Source of the DNA: CAVVEQ01 sp963806635
GTDB lineage: Bacteria > Chloroflexota > Anaerolineae > Anaerolineales > Anaerolineaceae
NCBI GenBank assembly: GCA_963806635.1
Contig: CAWDZA010000023.1
Coordinates: 1-64,000, forward strand
Reading direction: 5' to 3'
DNA length: 64,000 nucleotides
Shown here one piece after another: positions 1-8,341 of the stretch (the first letter of the stretch is position 1; each line of letters starts with the position of its first letter). A program made the translations under genes and the position numbers. Under the pieces are notes generated by a model, which had not been told where the DNA came from, ran no database searches, and saw nothing but the letters and a program-made list of their open reading frames with translations.

Positions 1-2
1 TC

Positions 3-212
3 AGTTTCGATACCCGCTCGCTGCCCTGCGTCTACGATAGCGACGCGCACGAGATGTGGGCCATCGACCCCTCCCGCTCGACGGTGTGCAACGGCGAGAT
101 CAAATCCTTCCAGGATTTAAAAGCCGCCATCCTCGGGTACCGCTGCTTTCGCGGCTTGCCCGAGGACGACGGAAAAAGCACGGCGACCCCCACCGCCACG
201 CCGGCAAAATAG
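3..212 (+). CDS. C-terminal fragment of an unknown protein
   Basis: An open frame enters from the left edge and ends at TAG 210-212, giving about 69 residues. The fragment has three cysteines (in PCVYD, TVCNG and YRCFR) and a Thr/Pro/Ala-rich tail (TATPTATPAK). Such tails are common at the end or linker of exported proteins in this group, so an extracytoplasmic location is possible. I do not recognise a domain. It converges with the VWA gene, whose stop lies 2 bp beyond. The start lies outside the window. Confidence 0.55.
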   Translation, partial: SFDTRSLPCVYDSDAHEMWAIDPSRSTVCNGEIKSFQDLKAAILGYRCFRGLPEDDGKSTATPTATPAK

Positions 213-214
213 CA

Positions 215-1477
215 TTATTTCCGGTCGTACCGTTCCGGCGCCATCTTCATGCACGCGTTCAGCTGGTGCGAGCTTTCGCGGTGGTATTTGCGATTTGCCA
301 TGCTCATCCCGTATTTCAGTTCCTCCAGCATGTGCTCGTAACGCTCGATATCCCGTTTTTCCAACAGCCCGCGGTATTTATCCAGGGCTTCCCGGAGCAG
401 CGCTTCTGATTTTTTCAGCTCATTGCGGTCCTGGAGGACGATCGCCTCGCGGGCGATATCCGCCAGGTAGATCATGGCAAATCCCCGAAGCAGATCCTGG
501 TTCGGATGGGCTGAACTCAGTTCAGTGCCATCCACCGCGGTGAAACCCATCTCGGCGGCATCCTCCAGCAGGCTGGTATCCACCCCCCGCCCCCGGGCGA
601 TGGCAGTGATCCGCGGATGATCCGATTTGGAGGCTGGCTGGGCTTCAAGCCGCACGAACACATGCCGCTCGAGCCCCGCGATCATATCCCCCAGGGCGAT
701 CTTGAGCTGGCGGGCTTTGTGCTCCACCGGCCAGGTGCCCAGCACCGCGGGCTTGAACCCGGCGGGCAGCTTGAGGATGATCTCCACCGCCCGCGCGGTC
801 ACCTCGCGCAGCCCATCCAACTCCTCGCGGAAGAGATCTCGGCTCTGCTCTGGGGTTTCGATGAAGTAGTAATTACCGCTGCCGGCGTTCGCCATGGCTT
901 CCATGAGCGATTCGTTGTAATCCACGCCCACCCCGAAGGTGGTGGTTGTGATGCCGCGCCGGGCGAGCTCGCGGGTGTGCACGGCGAGACGCTCGGGGTC
1001 GCTCTCGCCTACGTTTGCCTGCCCGTCCGATAGCAGCAGGCAGCGGTTGATGCCATCCGTCAGCGGATGTTTGGCGATCTCGTCGCAGCCCTGCGCCCAG
1101 CCGCCCGCCAGGTTGGTGCTCCCGCCGGTGCCCAGCCGGTCGATGGCGGCTTTGAGCTTCCTGCGGAAGACGGGGGTGAGCTCGCTGCCCGCGGCGGCGG
1201 TCTGCACTTCGTCATCGAAGACCACCAGGCTGGCGCGGTCCTTCTCCTCCATCAGGTCCACCACGTTGGTCACCGCTTCCTTGACGCACTCCAGCTTCCC
1301 TCCCGACATCGACCCGGACCGGTCGATCACGAAAGAGAGATTGAAGGCCGGCCGCTCCTGGCGCTTTTCCGCCACGGGCGGCGTGACAATGATCTCCAGA
1401 ATGCGTTCCGAGGGTGCGTCCGCCGAGATGAGCGCCAGGTCGGCATCGATCTTGAGCTTGAGGTTTTGGTCTTTCAT
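215..1477 (-). CDS. VWA domain protein (von Willebrand factor type A)
   Basis: About 420 residues. A VWA domain starts near residue 45 with the metal-ion-dependent adhesion motif DRSGSMS, followed by the Thr-bearing TGGSTNLAGGW segment and the Asp of LLLSDGQANVG, so the MIDAS looks complete. No signal peptide or membrane segment is visible, so it is probably cytoplasmic and binds a metal-dependent protein partner. The C-terminal 200 residues hold beta-rich and then charged helical segments (ELKKSEALLREALDKYRGLLEKRD) that could be a coiled coil. An upstream in-frame ATG at 1484-1486 exists, but its SD (AAAGG) would be only 1 nt away. The ATG at 1475-1477 has the same SD 9 nt upstream and is preferred. 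The partner and process are unknown. Confidence 0.8.
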   Translation of the reverse strand: MKDQNLKLKIDADLALISADAPSERILEIIVTPPVAEKRQERPAFNLSFVIDRSGSMSGGKLECVKEAVTNVVDLMEEKDRASLVVFDDEVQTAAAGSELTPVFRRKLKAAIDRLGTGGSTNLAGGWAQGCDEIAKHPLTDGINRCLLLSDGQANVGESDPERLAVHTRELARRGITTTTFGVGVDYNESLMEAMANAGSGNYYFIETPEQSRDLFREELDGLREVTARAVEIILKLPAGFKPAVLGTWPVEHKARQLKIALGDMIAGLERHVFVRLEAQPASKSDHPRITAIARGRGVDTSLLEDAAEMGFTAVDGTELSSAHPNQDLLRGFAMIYLADIAREAIVLQDRNELKKSEALLREALDKYRGLLEKRDIERYEHMLEELKYGMSMANRKYHRESSHQLNACMKMAPERYDRK

Positions 1478-1605
1478 GTTTCCCATCCTTTCTAATGGTC
1501 CAATTCATCCAATTCGATCACGGGCAAAGCTTCGCCCATCGCTAGCGGTCTCTTTCCGCTGCGTTTCATCCAACATATTCAATTCACCGATCAAACGGGT
1601 TCAGG

Positions 1606-2193
1606 TCAGGTTCGCCTGTTCCCCCTTCCAAGCCGGGCGAGAAGGATGTCAATTTCATCCTTGCGCCGCAGGTAAACATCCTCACGCACGAGCAGTTCGA
1701 TACCATCCGCCGCTTCGATCCGCTTCCAGGAGAGCTCCACTTCGACGTCATCCCCGGGCCCCAGATCCATCGAGAGAGCAGACATATTCATATCGATCCT
1801 CTTGGCAGAAACTACCGGGTAGCTCGCCGGGGGCTCCTGGATCATGTGGAGATATTCCCGCGCGGAGGTGTTTTCCTTCAGCCACTCCGGCATCTCTGGC
1901 GCCGGGGAGAGGTTCAGCTCTGGCGGTTCCTTCTCATAATGCTCGACCGCGGCGCGGATCTCCTCCGGGGTCATGCCATCCAGCTGTTCGCGGATGCGGC
2001 TGAGCGGCAGGTAGGATTCCTTGTAGAATTTGATCAACCGAATGCGGTAGAGGTAATCCTCATCGTAGGCGGAGTAGCGGCCCTTCGTCTGCGGCGGGGG
2101 CAGTAGCCCCTCGTTCACGTAGTAACGGATCGTCCGCACGGTGACGCCAGCCCTCTCTGCCAGCTGGTTGATCAAATAGGATTCCTTGTCCAT
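1606..2193 (-). CDS. MerR family transcriptional regulator
   Basis: 195 residues. The N-terminal winged helix-turn-helix reads INQLAERAGVTVRTIRYYVNEGLLPPP, the classic MerR recognition region, followed by YSAYDEDYLYRIRLIKFYKESYLPLSRIREQL. The C-terminal half is about 110 residues with no Cys cluster typical of metal sensors, so the effector is unknown. The chosen ATG (2191-2193) has an AAAAGG SD about 6 nt upstream. A longer frame back to 2277 would run through the promoter and is rejected. The gene is divergent from the ECF S-component gene, so the S component is a plausible target. Confidence 0.88.
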   Translation of the reverse strand: MDKESYLINQLAERAGVTVRTIRYYVNEGLLPPPQTKGRYSAYDEDYLYRIRLIKFYKESYLPLSRIREQLDGMTPEEIRAAVEHYEKEPPELNLSPAPEMPEWLKENTSAREYLHMIQEPPASYPVVSAKRIDMNMSALSMDLGPGDDVEVELSWKRIEAADGIELLVREDVYLRRKDEIDILLARLGRGNRRT

Positions 2194-2229
2194 GCACAAC
2201 CTTTTCGCCAGGATCTCAATTACACAGTC

Positions 2230-2258
2230 ATTATAACACTGTAACGTAATAATGTCAA
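2230..2258 (-). promoter_or_regulatory. merR promoter (consensus sigma70-type)
   Basis: On the minus strand TTGACA (2253-2258) is followed by exactly 17 bp and TATAAT (2230-2235), a perfect consensus. An imperfect palindrome with TTACA/TGTAA ends (2220-2244) overlaps the -10 box and could be an autoregulatory site. Confidence 0.75.
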
Positions 2259-2292
2259 CTGTCAATTTAACTGTCAAAATGACTGTCGCATT
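2257..2292. repeat. Three 12-bp tandem repeats between divergent merR and ECF-S genes
   Basis: AACTGTCAATTT (2257-2268), AACTGTCAAAAT (2269-2280) and the degenerate GACTGTCGCATT (2281-2292) are head-to-tail, with TGTC at 12-bp spacing. A further TGTCAA is the merR -35 box itself. The block sits just upstream of the -35 box of merR and before the ECF-S gene, a typical position for an operator array. Function is inferred. Confidence 0.55.
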
Positions 2293-2356
2293 GAACCGAT
2301 AATGATTTTTGCCGTGCTACAATAGGGGAAATGTGACCTTTGATCCGGAGGGTAGC

Positions 2357-2914
2357 ATGTCTCAAGACCGTACGCGCAAGATCGTGGTGACCGGGGTGCT
2401 GGGGGCGATCTCCATATTCCTGGGCGTGACCCACTGGGGCTTCCTGCCCTGGTTCAGCGGGGCGTCCATCACCATCATGACCGTGCCGGTGATCATCGGC
2501 GCCGTGCTCGAAGGACCCTGGGTGGGTGTGGGCGTGGGGCTGATCTTCGGTCTTTTCAGCCTGATCCAGGCATCCGTGGCGCCCACCGGACCGGTGGACG
2601 TCTGGTTCACCAATCCGCTGCTTTCCGTCCTGCCGCGCCTGTTTATCGGTCCCGTCGCCTGGCTGGTCTGGAACGCGCTCAAACGCTGGCCGGTGGCCGG
2701 GCTGATGGCCGCCGGGGTGGCGGGCTCGCTCACCAACACCGTGCTGGTGCTTTTCATGATCGGGGTGCTGGGTTATCTGCCCTGGGCTGCGCTGCCGTTT
2801 ATCGCCGCCATCAACGGGCTGCCCGAAGCGGTGGTGTGCGCCATCATCACCACGCTGGTGGTTTCTCTCTACTGGCGGATCCAATTGGGGAAGAAAAAGG
2901 GGGCTGACCTCTAG
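2357..2914 (+). CDS. ECF transporter S component (substrate-binding membrane subunit)
   Basis: 185 residues with about six hydrophobic helices and small loops (FLGVTHWGFLPWF..., IPVIIGAVLEGPWVGVGVGLIFGLFSL). The motif of a Gly-rich helix after 'EGPW' is typical of the vitamin-uptake S subunits of energy-coupling-factor transporters. The substrate cannot be told from sequence. The ATG at 2357 has GGAGG 6 nt upstream. An upstream ATG (2309) lacks an SD. A weak -10 (TACAAT, 2318-2323) lies upstream. It converges with the ecfT gene with 2 bp between stops, so the S, T and A parts of one transporter are probably encoded here. Confidence 0.82.
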   Translation: MSQDRTRKIVVTGVLGAISIFLGVTHWGFLPWFSGASITIMTVPVIIGAVLEGPWVGVGVGLIFGLFSLIQASVAPTGPVDVWFTNPLLSVLPRLFIGPVAWLVWNALKRWPVAGLMAAGVAGSLTNTVLVLFMIGVLGYLPWAALPFIAAINGLPEAVVCAIITTLVVSLYWRIQLGKKKGADL

Positions 2915-2916
2915 GC

Positions 2917-3743
2917 TCAGCCGATAAAGACCGCGCCGGAGAGCAGCAGTGCCAGAAGCACGGCCGCGGCATCTTTCCACATAAACCGAAGTTCACGCAT
3001 CGCACCGCGCGGTCGGTGGCTGCCGTAGGCGCGCGCATCCATCGCCAGCGCCATGCGCTCGGCTTTTTCCAGGCTGGAGATGAACAGCGGCACGATCATG
3101 GGGGTGATCCGCTGAACCTGTTTGACCAGGTTGCCCTTCGCCGGGCTCCAATCCGCCCCGCGCGAGGCCTGCGCCTTGGCGGTGCGCTCGGCGGTGACAG
3201 CCAGGAGCGGCAGAAAGCGCAGCGCCACCTGAACCACCATGACCGCATCCTCGGCCGGGATGCCGATTGCCGAAAGCGGCCGCAGCAGGGCACTCATCCC
3301 AGAGAGCAGGTCGGAGGAGGAGGTGATGCTGGTGGCCAGGCCGATGGTCGAGGATCAGGTCGGTGAAGCGCACCAGGACCATGACCGCAGCCATCACTCC
3401 CGCGCCGGTGATCTGCAGGAAGCGCCAGCTGCCAGAGCACATCGCGCCGGGCTGGCTGCGGGGTGTGAGAAATAGCTGCAGAAGGGCGAGGAAGAGCAGG
3501 AAGGGCAGGGGGGCGGCAAGTCCGCGCAGGGCGAAGCGCAGGGGGATGCGCGCCAGGAGCAAGCCGACAAGACAGAACCCAAACGCGATTCGCCAATCCC
3601 CACAGGCTGCGGGTGAAGGTGAGCGCCAGGATGAAGAGGGTGAAGATGACGATCTTGGCGCGCGGGTCCAGGCGGTGCAGCGGCGAAGTGCCGGGCAGGT
3701 ACTGGCCGATGTTGATATTGCGCAGGAATTCGAAATCGTTCAT
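2917..3743 (-). CDS. ecfT: EcfT transmembrane coupling subunit (reading frame broken by two frameshifts)
   Basis: The protein starts at MNDFEFLRNINIGQYLPGTSPLHRLDPRAKI, the typical EcfT/CbiQ opening, and its ATG overlaps the ecfA stop (ATGA). The conserved frame continues through ARIPLRFALRGLAAPLPFLLFLALLQLF and the coupling region (ALRFLPLLAVTAERTAKAQASRGADW, with the A-R-G and later ALAMDARAYG motifs), but it changes frame twice. Removing one extra base near 3589-3590 and one near 3349 restores 274 residues. EcfT links the ATPases to the S component. The gene is conserved on both sides of each break, which points to sequence error or a very recent lesion. Confidence 0.8.
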
Positions 3744-5492
3744 GCGCCCCTCCCCAGGCAAGCCTGCAGCGCCGCGACCAACTCCTCCTGGCCGGTGATG
3801 CCCTCCGGCAGCGGCCAGCCGTTGGCGCGCAGGATGACCGGCAGCCTGGGCGCTGAGGGGCGGCTCCAAGCCCGGCCTGCAGGAGCGTTTCCCCCTGGCT
3901 GAAGACCCCGCCGGTTGTGCCGGTGAGGATGGATGCGCCATTCTGCATCACGGTCGTATGATCCGTAACCCGGGCGATATCCCCCATGCGGTGGGAGGAA
4001 AGCACCAGGGTCTTGCCGCGTGCGTGCAGGTCCTGCAGGTGGCGGATGATCGCCCGGCGGGTGAGCGGGATCCAGCCCGGCGGTGGGCTCATCCAGCAGC
4101 AGGATCTGCGGGTCGAGCGAGAGGATGGAGGCCAGCGCCACGCGGCGCTTTTCGCCGCCGCTGAGCGTCCAGGTGAAACGGTCCTTGTAGGTCTCGAAAT
4201 CCAGCCCCACCGCGTTCATCGCCCCGCGCACCCGCTCGCGCAGGGATCCCTCCAGCTTCAATTGTTTCGCCCCGTAGGCGATCTCGTCGCCCACGTACTG
4301 CTCGAAGAACTGCACCTCGGGGTTCTGGAAGATCAGCCCGGCAAGCCGGCAGAGCTCGCGCACGCTCACCGCCGGGTCGTTGAGGTTGAAGTGCGCCCAC
4401 CCGCACCGTGCCTTCCTGGGGTTTGAGCAGGCCGTTGAGGTGCTGCAGCAGGGTGGATTTGCCGCTGCCGGTGGCGCCGATCAGCCCGTGGGCTTCCCCC
4501 ACGCCAACCCGCAGGGCAACGTTTTCCAGCGCGCGGTGCGCCATGGGGGTATCCGCCATGTAGGTGTACCCCAGTCCCTCCACCAGGATGATCGGCTCCG
4601 CAGTTCCCGGGGCTTCCCCTTGGCGGGCGGGGGCGGCGATCAACCCGCGCGGGGGGCGGATGCCGCGCAGCTCCGCCAGCATTTTCTCCAGGGTGTAGAT
4701 ATGCGGGTGAAGCTCGGGCAGCAGGGGGCGCAGCGCCGCGCCAAAGACCTCGGCCGGGGGCAGCTCCAGCCCGAAGGCATCCAGGGCGGGGGTGGAGAAG
4801 ACCTCGCGCGGGGTGCCATCCAGCTCCACGCGGCCAGCGCGCAGGACGATCACGCGGTCCGCCTGGGCGGCTTCATCCATGTGGTGGGTGATGAGCACCA
4901 CGGTCACGCCGCGGGATTTGAGCGCGTGGATCTGCTCCATCAGCATCCGCCGCCCGGCGGGGTCGATCATGGTGGTGGGCTCGTCGAAGAGCACCAGGCG
5001 CGGCTGCATGGCCAGCACCCCCGCCAGCGCCAGGCGCTGCATCTGCCCGGCGGAGAGCAGGTGGGGCGCGCGCGCGCGCTCGGCTTCCAGCCCGGTGATG
5101 CGCAGGGCATCCTCCACCCTGGCGCGGATCTCGGCGGCGGGCAGGCCCAGGTTCTCGGGACCGAAGGCGATATCCTCCTCCACGCTGGTGGCGATGATCT
5201 GCTCCTCGGGGGATTGAAAGACCATCCCGACCGTGGAGCGGATGGCTTTGAGGTTTTGCCTGTCGCGGGTATCCAGCCCGTTCACCCGCACGCTGCCTTC
5301 ATCGGGCAGCAGCAGGGCGTTCATCAGGCGCAGGAGCGTGGATTTGCCCGAGCCGTTGGCGCCCAGCAGCGCGGTGAATTCGCCTTCCCGCAGAGCGAGG
5401 CTGACGCCACGCAGGGCAGGCACGGGGGTGCCGCCCGGCACCGGGTGGCTGAAGGAAACGTTTTCGATATGCAGGATGGGGGCGGGGCTCAA
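3740..5492 (-). CDS. Fused EcfA-EcfA energy-coupling ATPase (two ABC domains; four frameshifts)
   Basis: Two ABC ATPase domains lie in one polypeptide. Domain 1 has Walker A GANGSGKST, Q-loop FQSPEEQ, signature LSAGQMQR, Walker B LVLFDEP and switch ITHHMDE. Domain 2 has GATGSGKST, FQNPEVQFF, LSGGEKRR, LLLDEPTAGLDP and SSHRMGD. As sequenced it breaks at about 4394, 4068, 3868 and 3849. Each break is repaired by removing one base, giving an exact 582-residue frame from TTG 5492 to TGA 3740. The TTG start is uncertain because no good SD is visible. Cytoplasmic; it powers the ECF transporter with the overlapping ecfT gene. Fused double EcfA proteins are known, though two separate genes are commoner. 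Confidence 0.78.
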
Positions 5493-5523
5493 GAAGGGTT
5501 CCGGGGCGGGGGCGGGGAGGGGT

Positions 5524-6174
5524 TCAGGCTTTCTCTTCCGCGGGGGCTTGCGCCGGGGCGGAGAGGCGCACCGGGTACATGGCCACCACGACAGTCGTAC
5601 CAGTCGCCACCGGAGGGCGGGCTGGACTCCTGGGCGAAGAAATCCTCGCTCAGCGCTCTCCAGCCGGCTGAAGAAGGCGGCGGCCTGCTCGGGCGCCAGG
5701 CGCATGGAGCCGCGCAGGGCGGTGAAGCGGTGGCGCGGGTCGGCGGAAGGATCGTTGCCGATCCAGCCCTCCTGCAAGCCCCTTCTTCAATTTGGCGCGG
5801 GCTTTATCGAAGACATAGGCCAGCAGCGTCTCGCTGGATTCGGAGACGGATTTTTCGGAGGTGAGCAGGTCGGTGGCGATGCGGATGGAGCGCGCGCGGG
5901 TCTGGTAGACCTTTTCGATGAGGTGCGAGACCATGCGCTCCTCGGTGATGCGCAGCAGGCCGTGCTCCTCGAGCAGCTTGAAGTGGTAGTAGAGCTTCAC
6001 CTGGTTGATGCCCAGCTCTTTGGCCACCATCTTGACGGTCTTGGGGGTTTCCTTGAGGATCTCGAGGATCTGCAGGCGCAGGGGTTCGGAGACGATGTGG
6101 ATCGTTTCGAGGTCGGAGATGACGAACTCTTCATCCGGCTGGAGGTATTTGCCGACGGCCATCACTTTGGTCAT
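5524..6174 (-). CDS. ArsR-like winged-helix regulator (three frameshifts)
   Basis: The N-terminal 110 residues form a winged-helix DNA-binding domain (ISDLETIHIVSEPLRLQILEILKETPKTVKMVAKELGINQVKLYYHFKLLEEHGLL), like the HTH_20/ArsR group. Conserved sequence continues in other frames: EGWIGNDPSADPRHRFTAL, then SEDFFAQESSPPSGGDWY, then VVVAMYPVRL before the stop at 5524. Removing single bases at about 5776, 5651 and 5593 restores 215 residues and the original frame. It lies immediately upstream of the ecfA-ecfT genes and has its own promoter, so it probably controls this transporter operon. The effector is unknown. Confidence 0.75.
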
Positions 6175-6207
6175 GGGAGCATCCTGTCATTTAAAAAATA
6201 TTAAATA

Positions 6208-6235
6208 ATTGTAAGGGGAAACGGGGGGGTGTCAA
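6208..6235 (-). promoter_or_regulatory. Promoter of the winged-helix regulator/ecf operon
   Basis: Minus-strand TTGACA (6230-6235), a 16-bp spacer containing seven C, and TACAAT (6208-6213). An AT-rich leader of about 30 nt follows before ATG 6174. Confidence 0.6.
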
Positions 6236-6248
6236 GGTGGATGGCAGA

Positions 6249-6291
6249 AAAGAAAACGAATTGCAGGGCGGGTGCAGCGCACCCGCCCTGC
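6249..6291 (-). terminator. Rho-independent terminator after the epimerase gene
   Basis: A perfect 13-bp stem (6263-6275 with 6279-6291, GC-rich, 3-nt loop) is followed on the minus strand by a T-rich tract (TTCGTTTTCTTTTC). It ends the tetR-epimerase operon, 3 bp past the epimerase stop. Confidence 0.7.
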
Positions 6292-6294
6292 GAT

Positions 6295-7254
6295 TTACAG
6301 ATATGCCGCTAGTTTAGATCGCTGCCTGTACCAGGCAGCCGTTTCCTTGAGGGCTACTCGCAGCGGGGTTGCCGCATGCCAAACGTATTTCTCGAATTTG
6401 CTCGAATCCACCACAAAGGGTTTCTCGAATTCGTACATCATTTCAACAGACTCTTTCGCTTCGGGGATAAACAACCCCCCGATGGCCATCATGAATCTTC
6501 CCATGGTCGAGATTCCTGGGCTCGACCCCGGTCTCCTCGCAAAAGAGGCGGACGAATTCCCCTTGTGTGATCGAGGGCATATCATTGGGGACATGCCAGG
6601 CCTGCCCGTCGGCTTCTCGGCCGTCTCGCCGAGGATCACCAACGCCTTTCCGAAATCAGGGACGTAAGTGAAGGTATGAGGGACATCGAGCCGTCCTCCA
6701 ACCTGGGCGGTTTTTCCTTTTAGCAGGGGGGTGAAGACGCGGTCGCCCATCGCTGAACTTGTCCCCCAGGGACCAAAGTAGTCTGAAGCGCGGCCTATCG
6801 TAACCCGCACCTTCCCCTGTTGGTGCGCTTCCATGGCAGACCGGGAAATCTCCCCACGGGTACGCCCTTTTTTCGTTTGAGCGGCATAGGGTAAATCTTC
6901 CCGCAGGATTTTTCCGTTTGTATCTCCGTACATATACAAATTTTCCACGAGTACCAGTTTTGCAGGCCCACCGGTCAGTCCCTCGATAATGGATGCCTGC
7001 AGGAGCGGGAACTTCTGGGGCCATTCAAAATAAGCCGGTTGCGCGCACTGGTATACCACCGCGGCACCTTTCGCGGCCTGGCGGACCTGATCCGGATCGT
7101 AAAGATCCGCAGCCGCCAATTCAATCCCTGTGGGTGGATTCGGCATACTCCCAGACCGATTCACGACGCGAACTTTTTTGTTGCGTTCCAAGAGCTCATT
7201 TGCAATTGCGCGACCGATGGCGCCATTTCCAAAAATAACATGCAGTTCCGACAT
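6295..7254 (-). CDS. NAD-dependent epimerase/dehydratase (extended SDR), with a compensated frameshift pair
   Basis: About 319 residues. The Rossmann start HVIFGNGAIGRAIANELLERNKKVRVVNRSG gives the GxGxxG nucleotide site. YMYGDTNG and the later GRASDYFGPWG match extended SDR proteins. Start ATG 7254 has GAGGAG 7 nt upstream and lies 4 bp past the tetR stop, so the two are cotranscribed. Between about 6616 and 6514 the frame as written is non-homologous (EKPTGRPGMSPM...). The neighbouring frame there reads QAWHVPNDMPSITQGEFVRL, the expected SDR sequence. One missing base near 6616 and one extra near 6514 explain it. The substrate is unknown. Confidence 0.78.
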   Translation of the reverse strand: MSELHVIFGNGAIGRAIANELLERNKKVRVVNRSGSMPNPPTGIELAAADLYDPDQVRQAAKGAAVVYQCAQPAYFEWPQKFPLLQASIIEGLTGGPAKLVLVENLYMYGDTNGKILREDLPYAAQTKKGRTRGEISRSAMEAHQQGKVRVTIGRASDYFGPWGTSSAMGDRVFTPLLKGKTAQVGGRLDVPHTFTYVPDFGKALVILGETAEKPTGRPGMSPMICPRSHKGNSSASFARRPGSSPGISTMGRFMMAIGGLFIPEAKESVEMMYEFEKPFVVDSSKFEKYVWHAATPLRVALKETAAWYRQRSKLAAYL

Positions 7255-7258
7255 TTTT

Positions 7259-7945
7259 TTACTCCTCGAAATATTGAAAAAGGATATTTTCCACTTCACG
7301 GCGGTAGACTTCGCCGGGATCAACAATGAAGGCGGGCATTTGTTCACCTATTTCCATGGAGACCAGGCCGTGCACCCTGCTCGCGATAACCAGGGCAAGG
7401 TAAAGGACTTCCACGTCCGGACCCTGGATATTCTTTTTCCAGGATTCGAGCATCCACCCTAGCGCAGGGGTTCTTGGAGCCAGGGTGCGAACTTTTAGTT
7501 TTCCGGTTTCCAGTCCGGCATCCAAAACATCCATGAGCGGGATAAGTGAACCAGCAGCAGCCGGCAGGGTGATTTCGGCGGGGGCATGGTACCCGGGTAT
7601 AGGGGTTCCAAAAATCAAATGGTAGCGCTGGGGATATTTCATCGCCCAATCCCGGTAAGCCATCCCGAGGGTTCGTAATCTCTCTGCAGGGGAACGGTCA
7701 GGTTGATCCGATTCTTTTTGCGCCTGACCAAAAGAAGTAAAGGCCTCCACTATCAGGGCGGTGACCAGGTCATCGCGCCGGGGGAAGTAATTGTATATGG
7801 CAGGGGCGGTGATCCCCAGCTCGCGGGCGATGGCGCGCAGGGAAAGCGTTGCAGCGCCTTTTTCAGCGATCTGCCTCCAGGCAGTTTCCTTGATACATTC
7901 CCGGAGATTCGCTGGCTGCTCGTTCATTTTTGGGCGAGGGGACAT
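7259..7945 (-). CDS. TetR/AcrR family transcriptional regulator
   Basis: 228 residues. The N-terminal TetR HTH reads ETAWRQIAEKGAATLSLRAIARELGITAPAIYNYFPRRDDLVTALIVEAF. The C-terminal ligand domain resembles the TetR_C_13/WHG type (YPQRYHLIFGTPIPGY). ATG 7943-7945 has AGGAG 8 nt upstream. An upstream extension in frame would run through the promoter and is not coding. It is the first gene of an operon with the downstream epimerase, which it may regulate together with itself through the operator at 7985-8009. Confidence 0.9.
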   Translation of the reverse strand: MSPRPKMNEQPANLRECIKETAWRQIAEKGAATLSLRAIARELGITAPAIYNYFPRRDDLVTALIVEAFTSFGQAQKESDQPDRSPAERLRTLGMAYRDWAMKYPQRYHLIFGTPIPGYHAPAEITLPAAAGSLIPLMDVLDAGLETGKLKVRTLAPRTPALGWMLESWKKNIQGPDVEVLYLALVIASRVHGLVSMEIGEQMPAFIVDPGEVYRREVENILFQYFEE

Positions 7946-7971
7946 ATCATTGACTCCTTTCAAATAAACAA

Positions 7972-8017
7972 TGTATATATACACTATAAATATACGCTGT
8001 ATATTTATATTTGTCAA
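7972..8017 (-). promoter_or_regulatory. tetR promoter with embedded palindromic operator
   Basis: Minus-strand -35 TTGACA (8012-8017), 17-bp spacer, -10 TATATT (7989-7994). A 25-bp inverted repeat with perfect 11-bp arms (TATAAATATAC, 7985-7995; GTATATTTATA, 7999-8009; spacer GCT) fills the spacer and the -10 box. A second perfect 12-bp palindrome, TGTATATATACA (7972-7983), lies just downstream. This is a classic layout for TetR autorepression. Confidence 0.72.
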
Positions 8018-8090
8018 GAGGTGCTTTATGTGCGGATCATGGCGGAGGGGGCGTAATAGCGATTAATTCGACGAGATTGTCTTGGTCGGT

Positions 8091-8242
8091 AGTCGTAGGT
8101 CGGGCACCGGTTTTGTCCCCGACATTTGTTTTCCGATCTCATATAACTTAAATGTATGGCGCGATATTAAGGATCTCTATTGAGTGGAAGTGGAAGAAGG
8201 TTGGTTGATAGCGGTCACACAAACGGTGACCGCCCTACGACT
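8091..8242. mobile_element. Putative 152-bp MITE-like element
   Basis: The segment is bounded by long inverted repeats: the left end starts AGTCGTAGGTCGGGCACCG, and the complement of the right end starts AGTCGTAGGGCGGTCACCG (17 of 19 identical). It has no coding potential and includes an internal hairpin (GCGGTCAC/GTGACCGC, 8211-8233). It sits in the 324-bp gap between divergent tetR and padR. No clear target-site duplication is visible. Apart from this element and the two promoters I see nothing else in the gap. Confidence 0.5.
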
Positions 8243-8269
8243 AATTTGTGAATCTCCAAAATTCCCCTC

Positions 8270-8314
8270 TTGACAAATATTATTAATGGCGTATACTGTG
8301 TATAACATAGTATA
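8270..8314 (+). promoter_or_regulatory. padR promoter and PadR-type operator
   Basis: TTGACA (8270-8275), 16-bp spacer, TATACT (8292-8297). A 23-bp imperfect palindrome (8292-8314) with TATACT/AGTATA ends and internal TGT/ACA covers the -10 box and start site. PadR proteins commonly bind ATGT-N8-ACAT-like sites, so autoregulation is likely. Confidence 0.68.
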
Positions 8315-8341
8315 AGAAATTGGAAGTGTAGGAGGTGTTTT

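Noticed and set aside
4380..5864. Long plus-strand open frame (494 codons) opposite ecfA
   Set aside because: Low-complexity Gly/Ala/Arg/His translation that is the complement of the conserved ABC domains; no SD.
2917..6174. Programmed ribosomal frameshifting in the ECF genes
   Set aside because: Nine separate breaks without slippery heptamers at consistent places make programmed shifting implausible.
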